The position numbers and the translations under genes were made by a program. A DNA stretch of 64,000 nt from UBA2991 sp965221735 (lineage in GTDB: Bacteria; Chloroflexota; Dehalococcoidia; Tepidiformales; Tepidiformaceae): assembly GCA_965221735.1 (NCBI GenBank), contig OZ244910.1:2604001-2668000 (forward strand), written 5' to 3'. The first letter of the stretch is position 1. Each line of letters opens with the position of its first letter. Shown here in pieces: positions 17,601-29,975 of this stretch. The notes below the pieces were generated by a model, which saw only the letters and a program-made list of their open reading frames with translations, was not told the DNA's origin and ran no database searches.

Positions 17601-18297
17601 CGGCTGGCTCGAGAAGACGCGCGTCGCAGTGAAGGACCGGCTGACGAAGGAGATCGCGCACTGGGATCACCGCGCCGCGCAACTGGCCGAGCAGGAGGCT
17701 GCGGGCAAACCCAACGCCCGACTCAACGCACAAGAGGCCTGGCGCCGAGCCGACGACCTGCGCGAGCGGCTTGAGCGCCGCCTCGCGGAGCTCGACCGCG
17801 AGGCGCAGATCTCGGCGCTGCCGCCGGTCGTGCTGGGTGGGCTGATGGTGGTTCCCGCCGGCCTGATCGCGGCGATGACCGGACGGCCGTCACCAGCGGC
17901 CGCAGCGTCGCCGGACCGTCAGGCGGCCGCTGCACGGGCGCGCGCGGCGGTTATGGAGGTGGAGCGCGAACTTGGCTTCGAACCGGTCGACCGCGAGTTC
18001 GAGCGGCTCGGCTACGATATCGAGAGCCGCGATCCGGGTGCGACGCGTGGGTTGCGCTTCATCGAGGTGAAGGGACGTGCCGAGGGCGCGGAGACCGTGA
18101 CCGTGACCAAGAATGAGATCCTCTACTCGCTCAACAAGCCGGAGAGCTTCGTCCTCGCGCTCGTCGAGTTCCTGGAGGATGGCGGCGAGCGCGTGCGCTA
18201 CCTCCGCCGACCGTTCCGCCGCAAGCCGGACTTTGGCGTGACGAGCGTCAACTACGACTTCGCTGAGTTGCTCGCCCGTTCGGAGGCGCCGTGGTGA
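14614..18297 (+). CDS. SNF2-family helicase with C-terminal DUF3883
   Basis: 1227 residues. A superfamily 2 DNA translocase: DDPGAGKT (motif I, near 164), VVCDEAHKLS (motif II, near 267), LMTATPHNGKEEDF (motif III), then after a coiled, charged insertion VIFTEHRDTLNYL, ATDAASEGINLQ and RLEQRFGRIHRIGQ (motifs IV-VI, last near 650). The final 100 residues (GLRFIEVKGRAEG, TVTKNEILYSLNKPESF) match DUF3883 (NO VEIN C-terminal), which is often nuclease-like or targeting. Helicases of this shape pair with DUF1156 methylases in defence loci. It opens the operon; its stop overlaps the next start by 7 bases. ATG at 14614 is the first good start. Confidence 0.9.
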   Translation: MPSPANPRIVPCDKASESRLAVGTRSQRPTRRELALAALEELRQSASVRGITPDGLATVVNVEWYGSDAVELTYKDAAGRVASELLYRHDEPRIEVVETGRPWSFDGDGALFRLVSEAQRIGLAHLFDPVLAVHTSLVEPLPHQITAVYEAMLPRQPLRFLLADDPGAGKTIMAGLLIKELIARGDLKRCLIVCPGSLVEQWQDELSRKFQLPFEIATNDKMEAARTGNWFAENDLAIARLDKLARDEDLQARLSAPDCRWDLVVCDEAHKLSASFFGGEVRYTKRHRLGQLLSGLTRHFLLMTATPHNGKEEDFQLFLALLDGDRFEGRFRDGVHQVDVTDLMRRMVKEKLLKFDGRPLFPERIAYTVPYRLSDAEARLYRAVTAYVREEFNRAEALQNDRRAGTVGFALTILQRRLASSPEAIFQSLRRRRERLERRRREVELMQRGATPFDVGFRLLDEDDIEDLDEAPEDEAEALGEEVLDHATAAETVEELKAEIAILKNLEALAAEVRRTGDTKWSELSRVLRDDVLTPAGVERGVAEEPAPYDSGTPAPPRPSPNQKIVIFTEHRDTLNYLYDNIANKLLGRSEAVAVIHGGMGREDRRKAQERFLHDASVQVLLATDAASEGINLQRAHLMVNYDMPWNPNRLEQRFGRIHRIGQTEVCHLWNLVAEETREGDVYRTLLEKIEEARRALGGQVFDVLGKLQFEGRPLRELLIQAIRYGEQPEVRARLTQAIEEAVDRPHLEELIEDRALATEIMDGGRVAGVREDMERAQARRLQPHYIEEFFTEAFRRLGGTIRQREPRRYEITHVPAPIRHRDRVIGGGEPVLERYERVTFEKDLIAPPGQPLAAFICPGHPLLDAMLDLTLERNRDLLRRGTVLVDERDPGVEPRVLFYAEHAVQDASLLPSGERRTVSKQMLYVELDPEGNARHMQYAPYLDYRPLGEDEPGVDAFLTRPECEWITRELEQRAMQHVIANVVPGHVAEVRERRSGWLEKTRVAVKDRLTKEIAHWDHRAAQLAEQEAAGKPNARLNAQEAWRRADDLRERLERRLAELDREAQISALPPVVLGGLMVVPAGLIAAMTGRPSPAAAASPDRQAAAARARAAVMEVERELGFEPVDREFERLGYDIESRDPGATRGLRFIEVKGRAEGAETVTVTKNEILYSLNKPESFVLALVEFLEDGGERVRYLRRPFRRKPDFGVTSVNYDFAELLARSEAPW

Positions 18298-21245
18298 CCC
18301 AAGACGCTCTAGCCGTCGTCACCCGGAAGAAGCTGATCGAAGTGGCACTGCCGCTCGACGCGATTAACGCGGCGTCGAAGCGCGAGAAATCGATTCGCCA
18401 CGGCCACCCCTCCACGCTGCACCTGTGGTGGGCGCGACGGCCGCTGGCGGCGGCGCGCGCCGTCATCTTTGCGCAGATGGTGGACGACCCCTCTGCCTGC
18501 CTCGATGAGTTCCCGGAGAAGGAAGACCAGGACGCCGAGCGCGAGCGGCTCTTCGGCATCATCGAGCAACTCGTGCTGTGGGAGAGCACCACGAACGAGA
18601 CCGTGCTGGAAACCGCGCGCGAGGAAATCCGGCGGAGCTGGCGCCGCGCCTGCGCCGACAACGCAGACCATCCGCGCGCCGCGGAGCTGTTCGACCCCGA
18701 GCGTCTACCCGCCTTTCAGGACCCCTTTGCGGGTGGCGGTTCGTTGCCGCTAGAGGCGCAACGGCTCGGGCTGGAGGCACACGCTACCGACCTCAACCCC
18801 GTCGCAGTGCTGATCAACAAGGCGATGATCGAGATTCCGCCGCGCTTCGCGGGCAACCCGCCCGTCAACCCGGAGAGTCGCTGCGGGCAGGCGCGTATGG
18901 GTGCAGCGTGGAAGGGCGCGGCGGGCCTCGCCGAGGATCTGCACTACTACGGCAAGTGGATGCGGGACGAGGCAGAGAAGCGCATCGGGCACCTCTACCC
19001 GAAGGTCCGCGTCACCGAGGAGATGGCCGTGGAGCGCCCCGACCTCAAGCCGTACGTTGACCGCGAGTTGACCGTCATCGCTTGGCTGTGGGCGCGCACG
19101 GTGAAGAGCCCCAACCCAGCCTTCACCGATGTCGAAGTGCCTCTGGCGTCGACGTTCGTGCTGTCGAAGAAGAAGGGCCGGGAGGCATACGTCGAGCCGA
19201 TAATCGAGGACGGTGGCTACCACTTTGCCGTCAGTGTGGGTACGCCGCCCGAGGAGGCGTCACTGGGAACCAAGCTCGCGCGCAGCAACTTCAAGTGCGT
19301 AATGTCGGGTACGCCGATCGATGGGGATTACATCAAGTCCGAGGGGCGAGCCGGGCGCATGGGCGCACGTCTGATGGGGATCGTCGCGGAGGGTGATCGA
19401 GGCCGCGTGTATCTGGCCCCACTGCCTGAGCACGAGCGGATTCCAGCTTCAATCGATACGGCGGGGGATTGGCTGCCTGAAGGTGCCGTTCCCGCCCGAC
19501 TCACAGGCGGAACCTGCGTCCCATACGGGCTCGATGAGTGGTGGAAGCTCTTCACCGACCGCCAACTCGCGGCGCTCATTACGGTCTCTGACCTCGTGGG
19601 CAAGGTACGGGAGCGCATCGCGGCGGATGCCGTCGCGGCTGGTCTGCCTGACGATGGCGTGCCGGTGCAGGATGGCGGGGCCGGCGCGATGGCGTACGGC
19701 GAGGCGGTGGGCGTGTACCTGAGCTTGGCCATCAGCCGCCTAGCCGATCGAAACAACAGCCTCTGCACCTGGGACTCCGGCCCTTCGGGAACACGGTCAA
19801 CGACCGGCGGGTCGGCCCGTACAGCAAGTCTCCGAAATCTGTTTGCACGGCAGGCAATCCCGATGGTTTGGGATTATGGCGAGGCCGGTCCGTTCAGCGA
19901 TTCCGGCGGTGGGTACACCAGCGGCCTTGATTGGGTTGAGCCGGCCGTCCGTCTGTTGCCAGGAACCGTTCCAGGGGCGGCCGAAGTCGCCAACGCCACC
20001 GCCCGAGGTGGCAGCCATAGTGGAGTCATATCCACCGATCCGCCCTACTACGACAACATCGGGTATGCGGACCTCTCGGACTTCTTCTACGTCTGGCTGC
20101 GGCGTTCGCTCAGTTCGACGTTCCCTGACCTGTTCTCCACTATGGCTGTGCCCAAGTCCGAGGAACTAGTCGCGACCCCATACCGGCATGGGACGAAGGA
20201 GAAGGCAGAAGCGTTCTTCCTTCGCGGCATGACCAGTGCGATGCAAGCCTTGTGCGAGCGGGCACACCCTGCGTTCCCAACCACCATCTATTACGCCTTC
20301 AAGCAGTCGGAGAGTCGTGGTAAGGGCGGTGTCGCGAGTACCGGCTGGGAGACGTTCCTAGGGGCGGTCATCGAGGCTGGCTTTAGCCTCGACGGAACGT
20401 GGCCGCTGCGAACCGAACTCGCCAATCGCATGATCGGAAGGGACGCCAATGCCCTGGCCACCAGCGTCGTCCTCGCCTGTCGCCCACGGCCCACGGATGC
20501 GCGGACCGCTACGAGGCGGGAGTTTGCCGAGCGGCTGCGGGCCGAGTTTCCGAAGGCGCTGTCCGACCTCCAGCAGACGAACATCGCCCCCGTCGACTTG
20601 GCGCAGGCGTCGATTGGACCCGGCATGGCGATCTTCACGCGCTACCGCGAGGTGCTCAACGCCGACGGTAGCCGCATGTCCGTGCGGGACGCGCTCGCGC
20701 TCATTAATGCCATGCTCGACGAGACGCTGGCGGAGCAGGAGGGCGACTTCGACGCAGACAGCCGCTGGGCGCTGACTTGGTTCGAGCAGCACGGATTCGA
20801 GGAGGGCGAGTATGGAGTGGCCGAGCAGCTCTCCAAGGCCCGCAACACTAGCGTGGAGGGCCTCGTACGCGCGGGGATTGTCGAGTCTCGGCGCGGCTCG
20901 GTCCGCCTCAAGCGTCCGTCCGAACTCGATGCGGACTGGGACCCACAGACGGACGCGCGACTCACCGTCTGGGAGATGACACACCACCTGATTCGTGCGC
21001 TCGGGTCGGGCGGCGAGAACGAGGCCGCGACCCTCGTCGCGAAGCTAGGCGGCAAGGCCGACACCGCGCGCGAACTCGCCTACCGCCTCTACGTCGTGAG
21101 CGAGCGCAAGCGCCGCGCGCAGGACGCCCTCTCCTACAATGCGCTCGTGCAGTCGTGGCCGGAGATTGCGCGGCTCGCCCGGGAGCGGCGAGCAGCCCAG
21201 CAGGGCACGTTCTCCATGGACGGCGCACAAGGGGCGGCGACATGA
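18291..21245 (+). CDS. DUF1156 (COG1743-type) adenine-specific DNA methylase
   Basis: 984 residues. The DUF1156 N-terminus is clear (KKLIEVALPLDAINAASKRE, HPSTLHLWWARRPLAAARAV). Methyltransferase motif I appears as FQDPFAGGGSLPLEAQRLG near residue 142 followed by ATDLNP, and catalytic motif IV as STDPPYYDNIGYADLSDFF near 583, the DPPY typical of amino-methylases. It should methylate adenine (or N4 of cytosine) in host DNA. Start is GTG at 18291 or 18294, overlapping the helicase stop. In established defence-island surveys this family travels with DUF499 ATPases and SNF2 helicases, as here. Confidence 0.9.
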   Translation: MVTQDALAVVTRKKLIEVALPLDAINAASKREKSIRHGHPSTLHLWWARRPLAAARAVIFAQMVDDPSACLDEFPEKEDQDAERERLFGIIEQLVLWESTTNETVLETAREEIRRSWRRACADNADHPRAAELFDPERLPAFQDPFAGGGSLPLEAQRLGLEAHATDLNPVAVLINKAMIEIPPRFAGNPPVNPESRCGQARMGAAWKGAAGLAEDLHYYGKWMRDEAEKRIGHLYPKVRVTEEMAVERPDLKPYVDRELTVIAWLWARTVKSPNPAFTDVEVPLASTFVLSKKKGREAYVEPIIEDGGYHFAVSVGTPPEEASLGTKLARSNFKCVMSGTPIDGDYIKSEGRAGRMGARLMGIVAEGDRGRVYLAPLPEHERIPASIDTAGDWLPEGAVPARLTGGTCVPYGLDEWWKLFTDRQLAALITVSDLVGKVRERIAADAVAAGLPDDGVPVQDGGAGAMAYGEAVGVYLSLAISRLADRNNSLCTWDSGPSGTRSTTGGSARTASLRNLFARQAIPMVWDYGEAGPFSDSGGGYTSGLDWVEPAVRLLPGTVPGAAEVANATARGGSHSGVISTDPPYYDNIGYADLSDFFYVWLRRSLSSTFPDLFSTMAVPKSEELVATPYRHGTKEKAEAFFLRGMTSAMQALCERAHPAFPTTIYYAFKQSESRGKGGVASTGWETFLGAVIEAGFSLDGTWPLRTELANRMIGRDANALATSVVLACRPRPTDARTATRREFAERLRAEFPKALSDLQQTNIAPVDLAQASIGPGMAIFTRYREVLNADGSRMSVRDALALINAMLDETLAEQEGDFDADSRWALTWFEQHGFEEGEYGVAEQLSKARNTSVEGLVRAGIVESRRGSVRLKRPSELDADWDPQTDARLTVWEMTHHLIRALGSGGENEAATLVAKLGGKADTARELAYRLYVVSERKRRAQDALSYNALVQSWPEIARLARERRAAQQGTFSMDGAQGAAT

Positions 21246-21586
21246 CGACTACCGGCCGCGAGCGCCCAACCGACATCGAGGCCATCGTCGAGACGATGGT
21301 GGAGCGCCTCGCCGAGCGCTTCGAGCCGGAGCGCATCATCCTCTTCGGCTCGCGGGCGCGGGGCGACGCGAAGGCCGGGAGCGACGTGGACCTGCTCGTC
21401 GTGATGCCGGACGGGACGGGGCAACAGAAGGCCGCGGTCGCGATGCACCTTCTGCTTGGCGACCTGCCGCTGGCCAAGGACATCGTGGTGACGACGCCCG
21501 ACCACATCGCCCGCCGGGGCCACGTCATCGGAACGGTGCTGCGGCCGGCGCTGCGCGAGGGCAAGGTGCTCTATGAGCGAGCCTGA
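21242..21586 (+). CDS. MNT-type minimal nucleotidyltransferase
   Basis: 114 residues. The polymerase-beta superfamily signature is intact: IILFGSRARGDAKAG followed by SDVDLLVVMP (GSxRRG-like plus DxD). MNT proteins pair with HEPN proteins; in characterised pairs the MNT adds nucleotides to its HEPN partner and so silences it. The ATG overlaps the methylase stop in ATGA, and the gene runs 14 bases into the HEPN gene, so expression is coupled. Confidence 0.88.
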   Translation: MTTTGRERPTDIEAIVETMVERLAERFEPERIILFGSRARGDAKAGSDVDLLVVMPDGTGQQKAAVAMHLLLGDLPLAKDIVVTTPDHIARRGHVIGTVLRPALREGKVLYERA

Positions 21587-21980
21587 GACAGCGGCTGAAG
21601 CGCTTCGTTGGCTCCGCTACGCGCGGGAGGATCTCGGAATCGCTCACCGCCTGACGGAGGACGCCGCCCCACGCTACGCCTGCTGGTTCGCACAGCAGGC
21701 AGCGGAAAAGGCGCTGAAGGCGGTACTCGTGCTGGAAGGGCTCGGCGTGCCTTTCACTCACGACCTTCGAGCTATCAGGAATCGCTTTCCCGCTGGCTGG
21801 CCCGAGGGGCCGGAGCAGGAAGCCATGGCCCTACTGACGGTGTGGGGCTCACAGTCGAGGTATCCCGAAGACTGGCCCGAGCCCGAGCCTGCTGACGCAA
21901 CTCGCGCCGCGACGGAAGCGCGCGCCATCTACGAGTACGTCACGGCTGAGTTCGGGCGTCGCGGCGTAGCCGTCGAGTAG
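21573..21980 (+). CDS. HEPN-domain protein, partner of the MNT
   Basis: 135 residues, the COG2250-type HEPN fold: ALRWLRYAREDLGIAHRL, then CWFAQQAAEKALKAVLVLEG, FTHDLRAI and the late SRYPEDWPEPEPADA typical of this family. HEPN proteins are often RNases, but the short Rx4-6H motif is not obvious here, so it may be a non-catalytic or ligand-binding member. It is embedded in the defence operon between the methylase and the DUF499 ATPase, overlapping the MNT gene by 14 bases. Confidence 0.85.
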   Translation: MSEPETAAEALRWLRYAREDLGIAHRLTEDAAPRYACWFAQQAAEKALKAVLVLEGLGVPFTHDLRAIRNRFPAGWPEGPEQEAMALLTVWGSQSRYPEDWPEPEPADATRAATEARAIYEYVTAEFGRRGVAVE

Positions 21981-21990
21981 GATCGGGCGG

Positions 21991-25357
<3,367 letters not shown>

Positions 25358-25365
<8 letters not shown>

Positions 25366-26470
25366 GGGCATTCTGATGGAAACGGTCGAAGGCGCGACCG
25401 AGGTACCCAAGCCCGATGGGTCGCTGACCGCGATTGATCTCTTCGCGGGCGCGGGAGGCTCCGCACAGGGGTTGTCCAACGCGGGGTTCCGTGTGCTCGC
25501 CGCAATCGAGCAGGACCAGGACGCTGCCGACACGTTCGCTGCAAATCACCCCGATGTCCGCGTGCTGGATGACGATATCGGCGAGGTTTGCCCGAGCGGC
25601 CTTCGCAGCGATCTCGGCCTTGCAGCATTCGATCTGACGCTGCTAACCGCGTGTCCGCCTTGTCAGGGGTTCTCGACTCTTGGGGCGCGTAACAGAGGTG
25701 ACGAGCGAAACGATCTGGTTGCCCAGGTCTGGCGGTTCACACGGGTGTTCTGGCCGGAGGCCGTGCTGGTCGAGAATGTGCCCGGGCTGTCTGATGACCG
25801 AAGGTGGACCGTGCTGTGCAGACAGCTACGCTCCACCGGATACCGAGTCCGGTCCTGGATCGTAAACGCTGTGGACTTCGGCGTGCCTCAGCGGCGGCGG
25901 CGCTTGATCGCCGTTGCCCTTCGGACGGGTCCTAAGGTGTTCCCTAACGATCTCCGCGACCTGCTACCAAAGGAGTTCGCACTGGAGGCCCCCCACGCCA
26001 GCGAGGTCATTGCTCGGGCTGGTCCCATTGAAGACAGCGAGGATGCGTGGCACCGCGCGCGCACGCCGTCGCCACGAGTGCTAGAGCGGATACGAGCGAT
26101 TCCGGCGGGCGGCAACCACCACGACCTGCCCGAGGCGCTCCAACTCGCCTGCCACAAGCGGCTTCGCCGACAGGGAAGGACAGCCGCCACGGGGCCCTAC
26201 GGCCGCATCCAACTAGAGGGGCCGGCCCCGACGATGACGACCCGCTGCACGACCGTCTCTTGCGGTCGCTTCATCCACCCGTCCGAGGATCGCGGCATCA
26301 GCCTCCGAGAAGCGGCCCTGCTCCAGACGTTCCCCCCTGACTATTCGTTCTGCGGTTTCCACGAATCGATGGAACGGCAAATCGGGAATGCCGTTCCGGT
26401 GCGGCTCGCGCATGCGCTCGGACTCGCTGTCCGCCGTATGATGCGCCCGGACGAAAGCCTGCCATCGTGA
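25358..26470 (+). CDS. dcm: DNA cytosine-5 methyltransferase
   Basis: 370 residues with the C5-MTase motifs in order: I AIDLFAGAGGSAQGLSNAGF (from about residue 24), IV TACPPCQGFS with the catalytic cysteine near 101, VI VLVENVPGL, VIII VPQRRRRLI, IX REAALLQTFPPDYSF and X QIGNAVPVRLAHALG. It methylates C5 of cytosine in an unknown target. GTG at 25358 overlaps the DUF499 stop; ATG at 25376 is an alternative. The following GHKL-nuclease gene and the convergent Vsr are natural partners: Vsr enzymes repair T:G mismatches produced by deamination of 5-methylcytosine. Confidence 0.92.
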
Positions 26471-28428
26471 CCACGAGTGAACGCCCGCCTCTCACCCTCC
26501 GTTTCTTGGGGTCCTTGATCGAGCAACTTGGCGCTCAGCTCTACCCCGGTGCCACTGCCACAATCGCGGAGCTCGTTTCTAACGCGTGGGATGCCGACGC
26601 GAGCCATGTTTGGATCCAGATTCCGCTTGGTCGTGCATGGACGGAGGCTGACCGGATCGTCGTTACGGACGACGGGGTCGGCATGTCACACGAGGACGCG
26701 GCGACGCGCTACCTCATGGTGGGACGCAAGCGGCGGGTCGAGCTTGAACAGGATCAGACAGATGGAGGAAGACCACTGCACGGAAGGAAGGGGATCGGCA
26801 AGCTGGCGGCCTTCGGGACAGCAAAAGTGCTGGAATGCCTCACTGTCGATGCTCACGGCGAGGTGACCAACTTCCGTCTGGACTATGAGCGCATCCGCAA
26901 TCTCAACCCGTCCGAAGACTACGAGGTCGCGGACGCAGAGGATGAGGCCGTTCTTCGCGATCCCGAGGGCAAGCTCCTCGATCGGGGGACGCGCATTACG
27001 CTATCAGCCCTCCGTCCTCGCCGAGCACTCAATGAGGAACTGTTCCGACGATCGCTTGCTCGGCGCTTCGCACTCGACGCCGACGAAATGCGCATTCTGG
27101 TGAACGGGAGCGAGATCGGCCGATTTGATTACGACTTGGATGTTCGCTTCCCCCGGGACGGGCAGTTGTTTGGCGAGGAGGTACGGGAAGCTGCCAACGG
27201 CTGGGCGGAGATGGAACTATCGGATGGCCCCGTCCGCTGGTGGGTAGGCTTCACGGAGAAGCCACTTCGGGAGAAGGAACTCCAAGGCGTGTCCGTGCTC
27301 GCGCACGGGAAGATGGTGCAGCGGCCCTTCTTCTTCCAGAGAACGGCAGGCGCGGAAGGCCAACTCGGACAGGAGTACCTCATCGGAGAGGTGCAGGCTG
27401 ACTGGTTGGACGAAGGCAGCGACATCGACACTGACCTCATCCAGGCGAACCGAGACCAGCTCCAACTTGAGGACGAGCGGTTGAACAACTTCGTCGACTG
27501 GGGGCAGGAGTTGATTCGCCTCGCGCTCCGTGAATGGAGCGGCCTCAGACAGGCTCGGATCAGGGAGGGGATCGACCTTGAGGCCTTCACGGACCTACTC
27601 GACCGACTTACTTCACAAGAACAGCGGAGGATGCAGCGGGTCGTGCTCGCGGTATCTAGGATTCCCGCAATAGATGTCGAAGAGGCCCGAGGGCTCGTCG
27701 GATCGATCGTGGACGCCCATGAAGACACGATCGTGAGAGAGCTACTTGAGAATATCGACGGAAGCGCTCCCGACTTCCAGACCAGCCTTTGGGACGTCGT
27801 GCATCGCTTCGGACTCATCGACGCTCGTAGGAACCAGACGATTATCGAGGCTCGGCTCAAGGCCATTGCGGAACTACGGAGGTTCGTGCGTAGCGGCGGG
27901 CTCGAAGTGCCGACCATTCACAATCACATCAAGGAAAACCCTTGGCTGCTCGATCCGCGTTGGTTCCTGCTCGACGATGAAGTCCGTCTCTCCGAACTGG
28001 GCATCGAACCTGATGAGGGGGAACGGGGAGGGCAAATGGACTTTCTGTTCGCCCTGGGCCCGTCCGCACCTTATACCCACGACGAACTGCTGGTCGTCGA
28101 AGTCAAACGCGGCACAAACACAGACGGCAGTGTCCGCTCTGCGAACAGCGACGAGGTGTCGCGCTTCCACCGCTACGTTCTGGCCGCCCACCAGAGCCAA
28201 GCGCGCTCCGGCCGGGCTCTCAGGGTCACGGGGCTCATGATTGCCCAACGGTATACATCGGACGCAGATATGATGCGGGAGAGTCTCGCAACCGTTGACA
28301 ACGTCCGGCTTGTGTTCCAGACGTGGGATCGCGTGCTTCAGGAGACTGAGCGGTTGCACAAGGGCTGGCTGACGGTCACAAGCCGCCGTGCGTCGGAGGA
28401 TACCGACGATGGGGCACCGCAAGCCTAG
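26467..28428 (+). CDS. GHKL (MutL/Hsp90-like) ATPase fused to PD-(D/E)XK-like nuclease
   Basis: 653 residues. The N-terminal GHKL ATP site is complete: ATIAELVSNAWDADA (N box), VVTDDGVGMSHEDA (G1) and HGRKGIGKLAAFGTAKV (G2). A long helical middle follows. Near residues 520-550, MDFLFALGP then ELLVVEVKRGTN gives the D...ExK spacing of a PD-(D/E)XK nuclease. Such ATPases accompany C5 methylases and Vsr in several predicted restriction-like loci. GTG at 26467 overlaps the methylase stop (GTGA). Its stop and that of the convergent vsr share a single CTAG. Nuclease activity is inferred from motif spacing only. Confidence 0.82.
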   Translation: MTTSERPPLTLRFLGSLIEQLGAQLYPGATATIAELVSNAWDADASHVWIQIPLGRAWTEADRIVVTDDGVGMSHEDAATRYLMVGRKRRVELEQDQTDGGRPLHGRKGIGKLAAFGTAKVLECLTVDAHGEVTNFRLDYERIRNLNPSEDYEVADAEDEAVLRDPEGKLLDRGTRITLSALRPRRALNEELFRRSLARRFALDADEMRILVNGSEIGRFDYDLDVRFPRDGQLFGEEVREAANGWAEMELSDGPVRWWVGFTEKPLREKELQGVSVLAHGKMVQRPFFFQRTAGAEGQLGQEYLIGEVQADWLDEGSDIDTDLIQANRDQLQLEDERLNNFVDWGQELIRLALREWSGLRQARIREGIDLEAFTDLLDRLTSQEQRRMQRVVLAVSRIPAIDVEEARGLVGSIVDAHEDTIVRELLENIDGSAPDFQTSLWDVVHRFGLIDARRNQTIIEARLKAIAELRRFVRSGGLEVPTIHNHIKENPWLLDPRWFLLDDEVRLSELGIEPDEGERGGQMDFLFALGPSAPYTHDELLVVEVKRGTNTDGSVRSANSDEVSRFHRYVLAAHQSQARSGRALRVTGLMIAQRYTSDADMMRESLATVDNVRLVFQTWDRVLQETERLHKGWLTVTSRRASEDTDDGAPQA

Positions 28429-28841
28429 CCGGAAGCTCTGGACCGCACGACACTCTCGATTCGATCGGCGACCTTCTCGATGTCCCCGAGCACATCGTGC
28501 TCCCAGACACGCAGGACAAGCCACCCACTCCGCCGGAGCCGCGCGAAGTTCCGTCGGTCGCGGCGGCGGTTGCCCTCGATCTTCTCGACCCAGTACGGGG
28601 CGAGCTTGTGGCGCCAGGCGGGGAACCGCCAACCGTGCCAGAAGTCGCCGTCGACGAAGACTACGACTCGCGGTCCGGCGAACACGATATCGGGCGTACC
28701 GGGAAGTCCACGGACGTTCTTGCGGAAGCGGAGCCCCCGGGCGTGGACCGCACGACGGACAGCGAGTTCGATTCCCGTGTCTTCGCTGCGCACATTCGCC
28801 ATGGCGCGGCGACGTTGCTCTGGAGTCAGAGTGTCTGTCAT
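28425..28841 (-). CDS. vsr: Very short patch repair (Vsr) endonuclease
   Basis: 138 residues, normal for the family, which nicks next to T:G mismatches arising where 5-methylcytosine deaminates. Signatures: MANVRSEDTGIELAVRRAVH, LPGTPDIVF with the catalytic aspartate, VVFVDGDFWHGW, and the closing LVLRVWEHDV. ATG at 28841 has a GGAACGG-like site upstream. It is convergent with, and shares stop-codon bases with, the GHKL-nuclease gene, consistent with service to the dcm gene two positions away. Confidence 0.93.
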   Translation of the reverse strand: MTDTLTPEQRRRAMANVRSEDTGIELAVRRAVHARGLRFRKNVRGLPGTPDIVFAGPRVVVFVDGDFWHGWRFPAWRHKLAPYWVEKIEGNRRRDRRNFARLRRSGWLVLRVWEHDVLGDIEKVADRIESVVRSRASG

Positions 28842-29005
28842 CCGTTCCCCACCCCATGCTGCGGCGTCGAGTCGAACCGAGTTCGTGGCGTTTCGCGCTC
28901 GCCGCAGTTGGGATTGTCCGTAGCGGGAGCCCAGAAGGGGCCGCCAGCGCCTATCGCCAAATTGCGGACATGTTAGACGGGCGAATCTGCTCACACATTG
29001 AGGAT

Positions 29006-29045
29006 GCTGGGAGTCCATCCCACGAACGTGCGGTGGACTCCCAGC
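29006..29045 (-). terminator. Long perfect hairpin between vsr and the HTH gene
   Basis: GCTGGGAGTCCA (29006-29017) pairs perfectly with TGGACTCCCAGC (29034-29045) around a 16-base loop, 23 bases beyond the stop of the minus-strand HTH gene. It is most simply that gene's terminator, though a T-run is absent and a protein-binding palindrome is possible. Confidence 0.45.
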
Positions 29046-29067
29046 CCTTGCCGGCTTGTGCCCCGGT

Positions 29068-29922
29068 TTACCTCCGCCACCGCCCGAGCGTGAGCACGAG
29101 GCGCACCCAGCGCCAGAACAGCGCGTGCGCCAGTTCCCAGCGAGCGCCAATCAGGGACGCCTTCGCCCGGAGCAACTCGTCGTGCCGGCGGGGCTCGTCC
29201 CAGGGGTACGTCCACGGCGGGAGCGTCAGCTCATGGTCGCCGATGATGAGCAGCTCGAGCTCGCACATGCGGACCCCGCCCCTGGCGCGCTCCACGCGGC
29301 TCGAGCCGTGGCTCAGAAAGGCCGCGCGCGCCTGTCGCCACTCGACGACGAGCGGCGCGGCCTCCGCATAGTCGAACTCCTCATCCGGCACGGGATCCAC
29401 GGTCACGACCTCGGGGTGGCCGAGCGGGAGCCTGTCGACACGTCGCGGGCGGCCGATGACCGCCTGTGGCGCACCCGCCGCGGCGGGCGTCGCGTCCGGC
29501 TTCCGCTCCCCCGGCCCTTCGGGTTCGTCCTCGGGGTCGCGCGCAGGCAGCGCGTCGCGCAGCTCCCCGGAGTCGCCCGCGACCTTCGCCGACCGCGCTC
29601 CCACCTCGCGGGCGAGCAACAGCAGACCCGCCTCCAGCTCCTCCTGACGCCGCTCGAGCGCGTCCAGCCGCCGCGTCACGGGTTCCGCCATCGCCCCACC
29701 GGCCTCGAACTGGCGGAGCTTCAGCGCGTCCTCCATGCGACGGGTGAGCGTGTTCGTCTCGATGGCGCGCGTCACCGTGCGGTAGGTCACGCCCAGCGCA
29801 TCCGCTGCCTTCACAGGACCGACGCGGTCCACCAGTTCCCGCAGCGACGCCAGCAGCTGCCGCTCCTCGTCGCCTGGGGAGGTCCGGCTCGTGGCGCCGG
29901 CCCCCCGACCTTCAGTGTTCAC
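29068..29922 (-). CDS. Helix-turn-helix DNA-binding protein of the mobile element
   Basis: 284 residues. The N-terminal 60 hold a helix-turn-helix (LASLRELVDRVGPVKAADALG, then YRTVTRAIETNTL). A coiled-coil-like segment follows (RRLDALERRQEELEAGLLLL), then a Pro/Ala-rich linker and a Trp-rich C-terminal region (TLPPWTYPWDEPRRHDELL, RWELAHALFWRWVRLVL). I do not know the family; it looks like an element-encoded regulator. GTG at 29922 is preceded by GAGGAGAC, whereas longer reading frames run into repeats and are rejected. The repeat blocks immediately upstream (29976-30335) are candidate binding sites. Confidence 0.6.
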   Translation of the reverse strand: MNTEGRGAGATSRTSPGDEERQLLASLRELVDRVGPVKAADALGVTYRTVTRAIETNTLTRRMEDALKLRQFEAGGAMAEPVTRRLDALERRQEELEAGLLLLAREVGARSAKVAGDSGELRDALPARDPEDEPEGPGERKPDATPAAAGAPQAVIGRPRRVDRLPLGHPEVVTVDPVPDEEFDYAEAAPLVVEWRQARAAFLSHGSSRVERARGGVRMCELELLIIGDHELTLPPWTYPWDEPRRHDELLRAKASLIGARWELAHALFWRWVRLVLTLGRWRR

Positions 29923-29975
29923 GTCTGTCGTCTCCTCGCCGACGGTCTCGGGCCTGCCGCCGGCCGCCAATTGGC

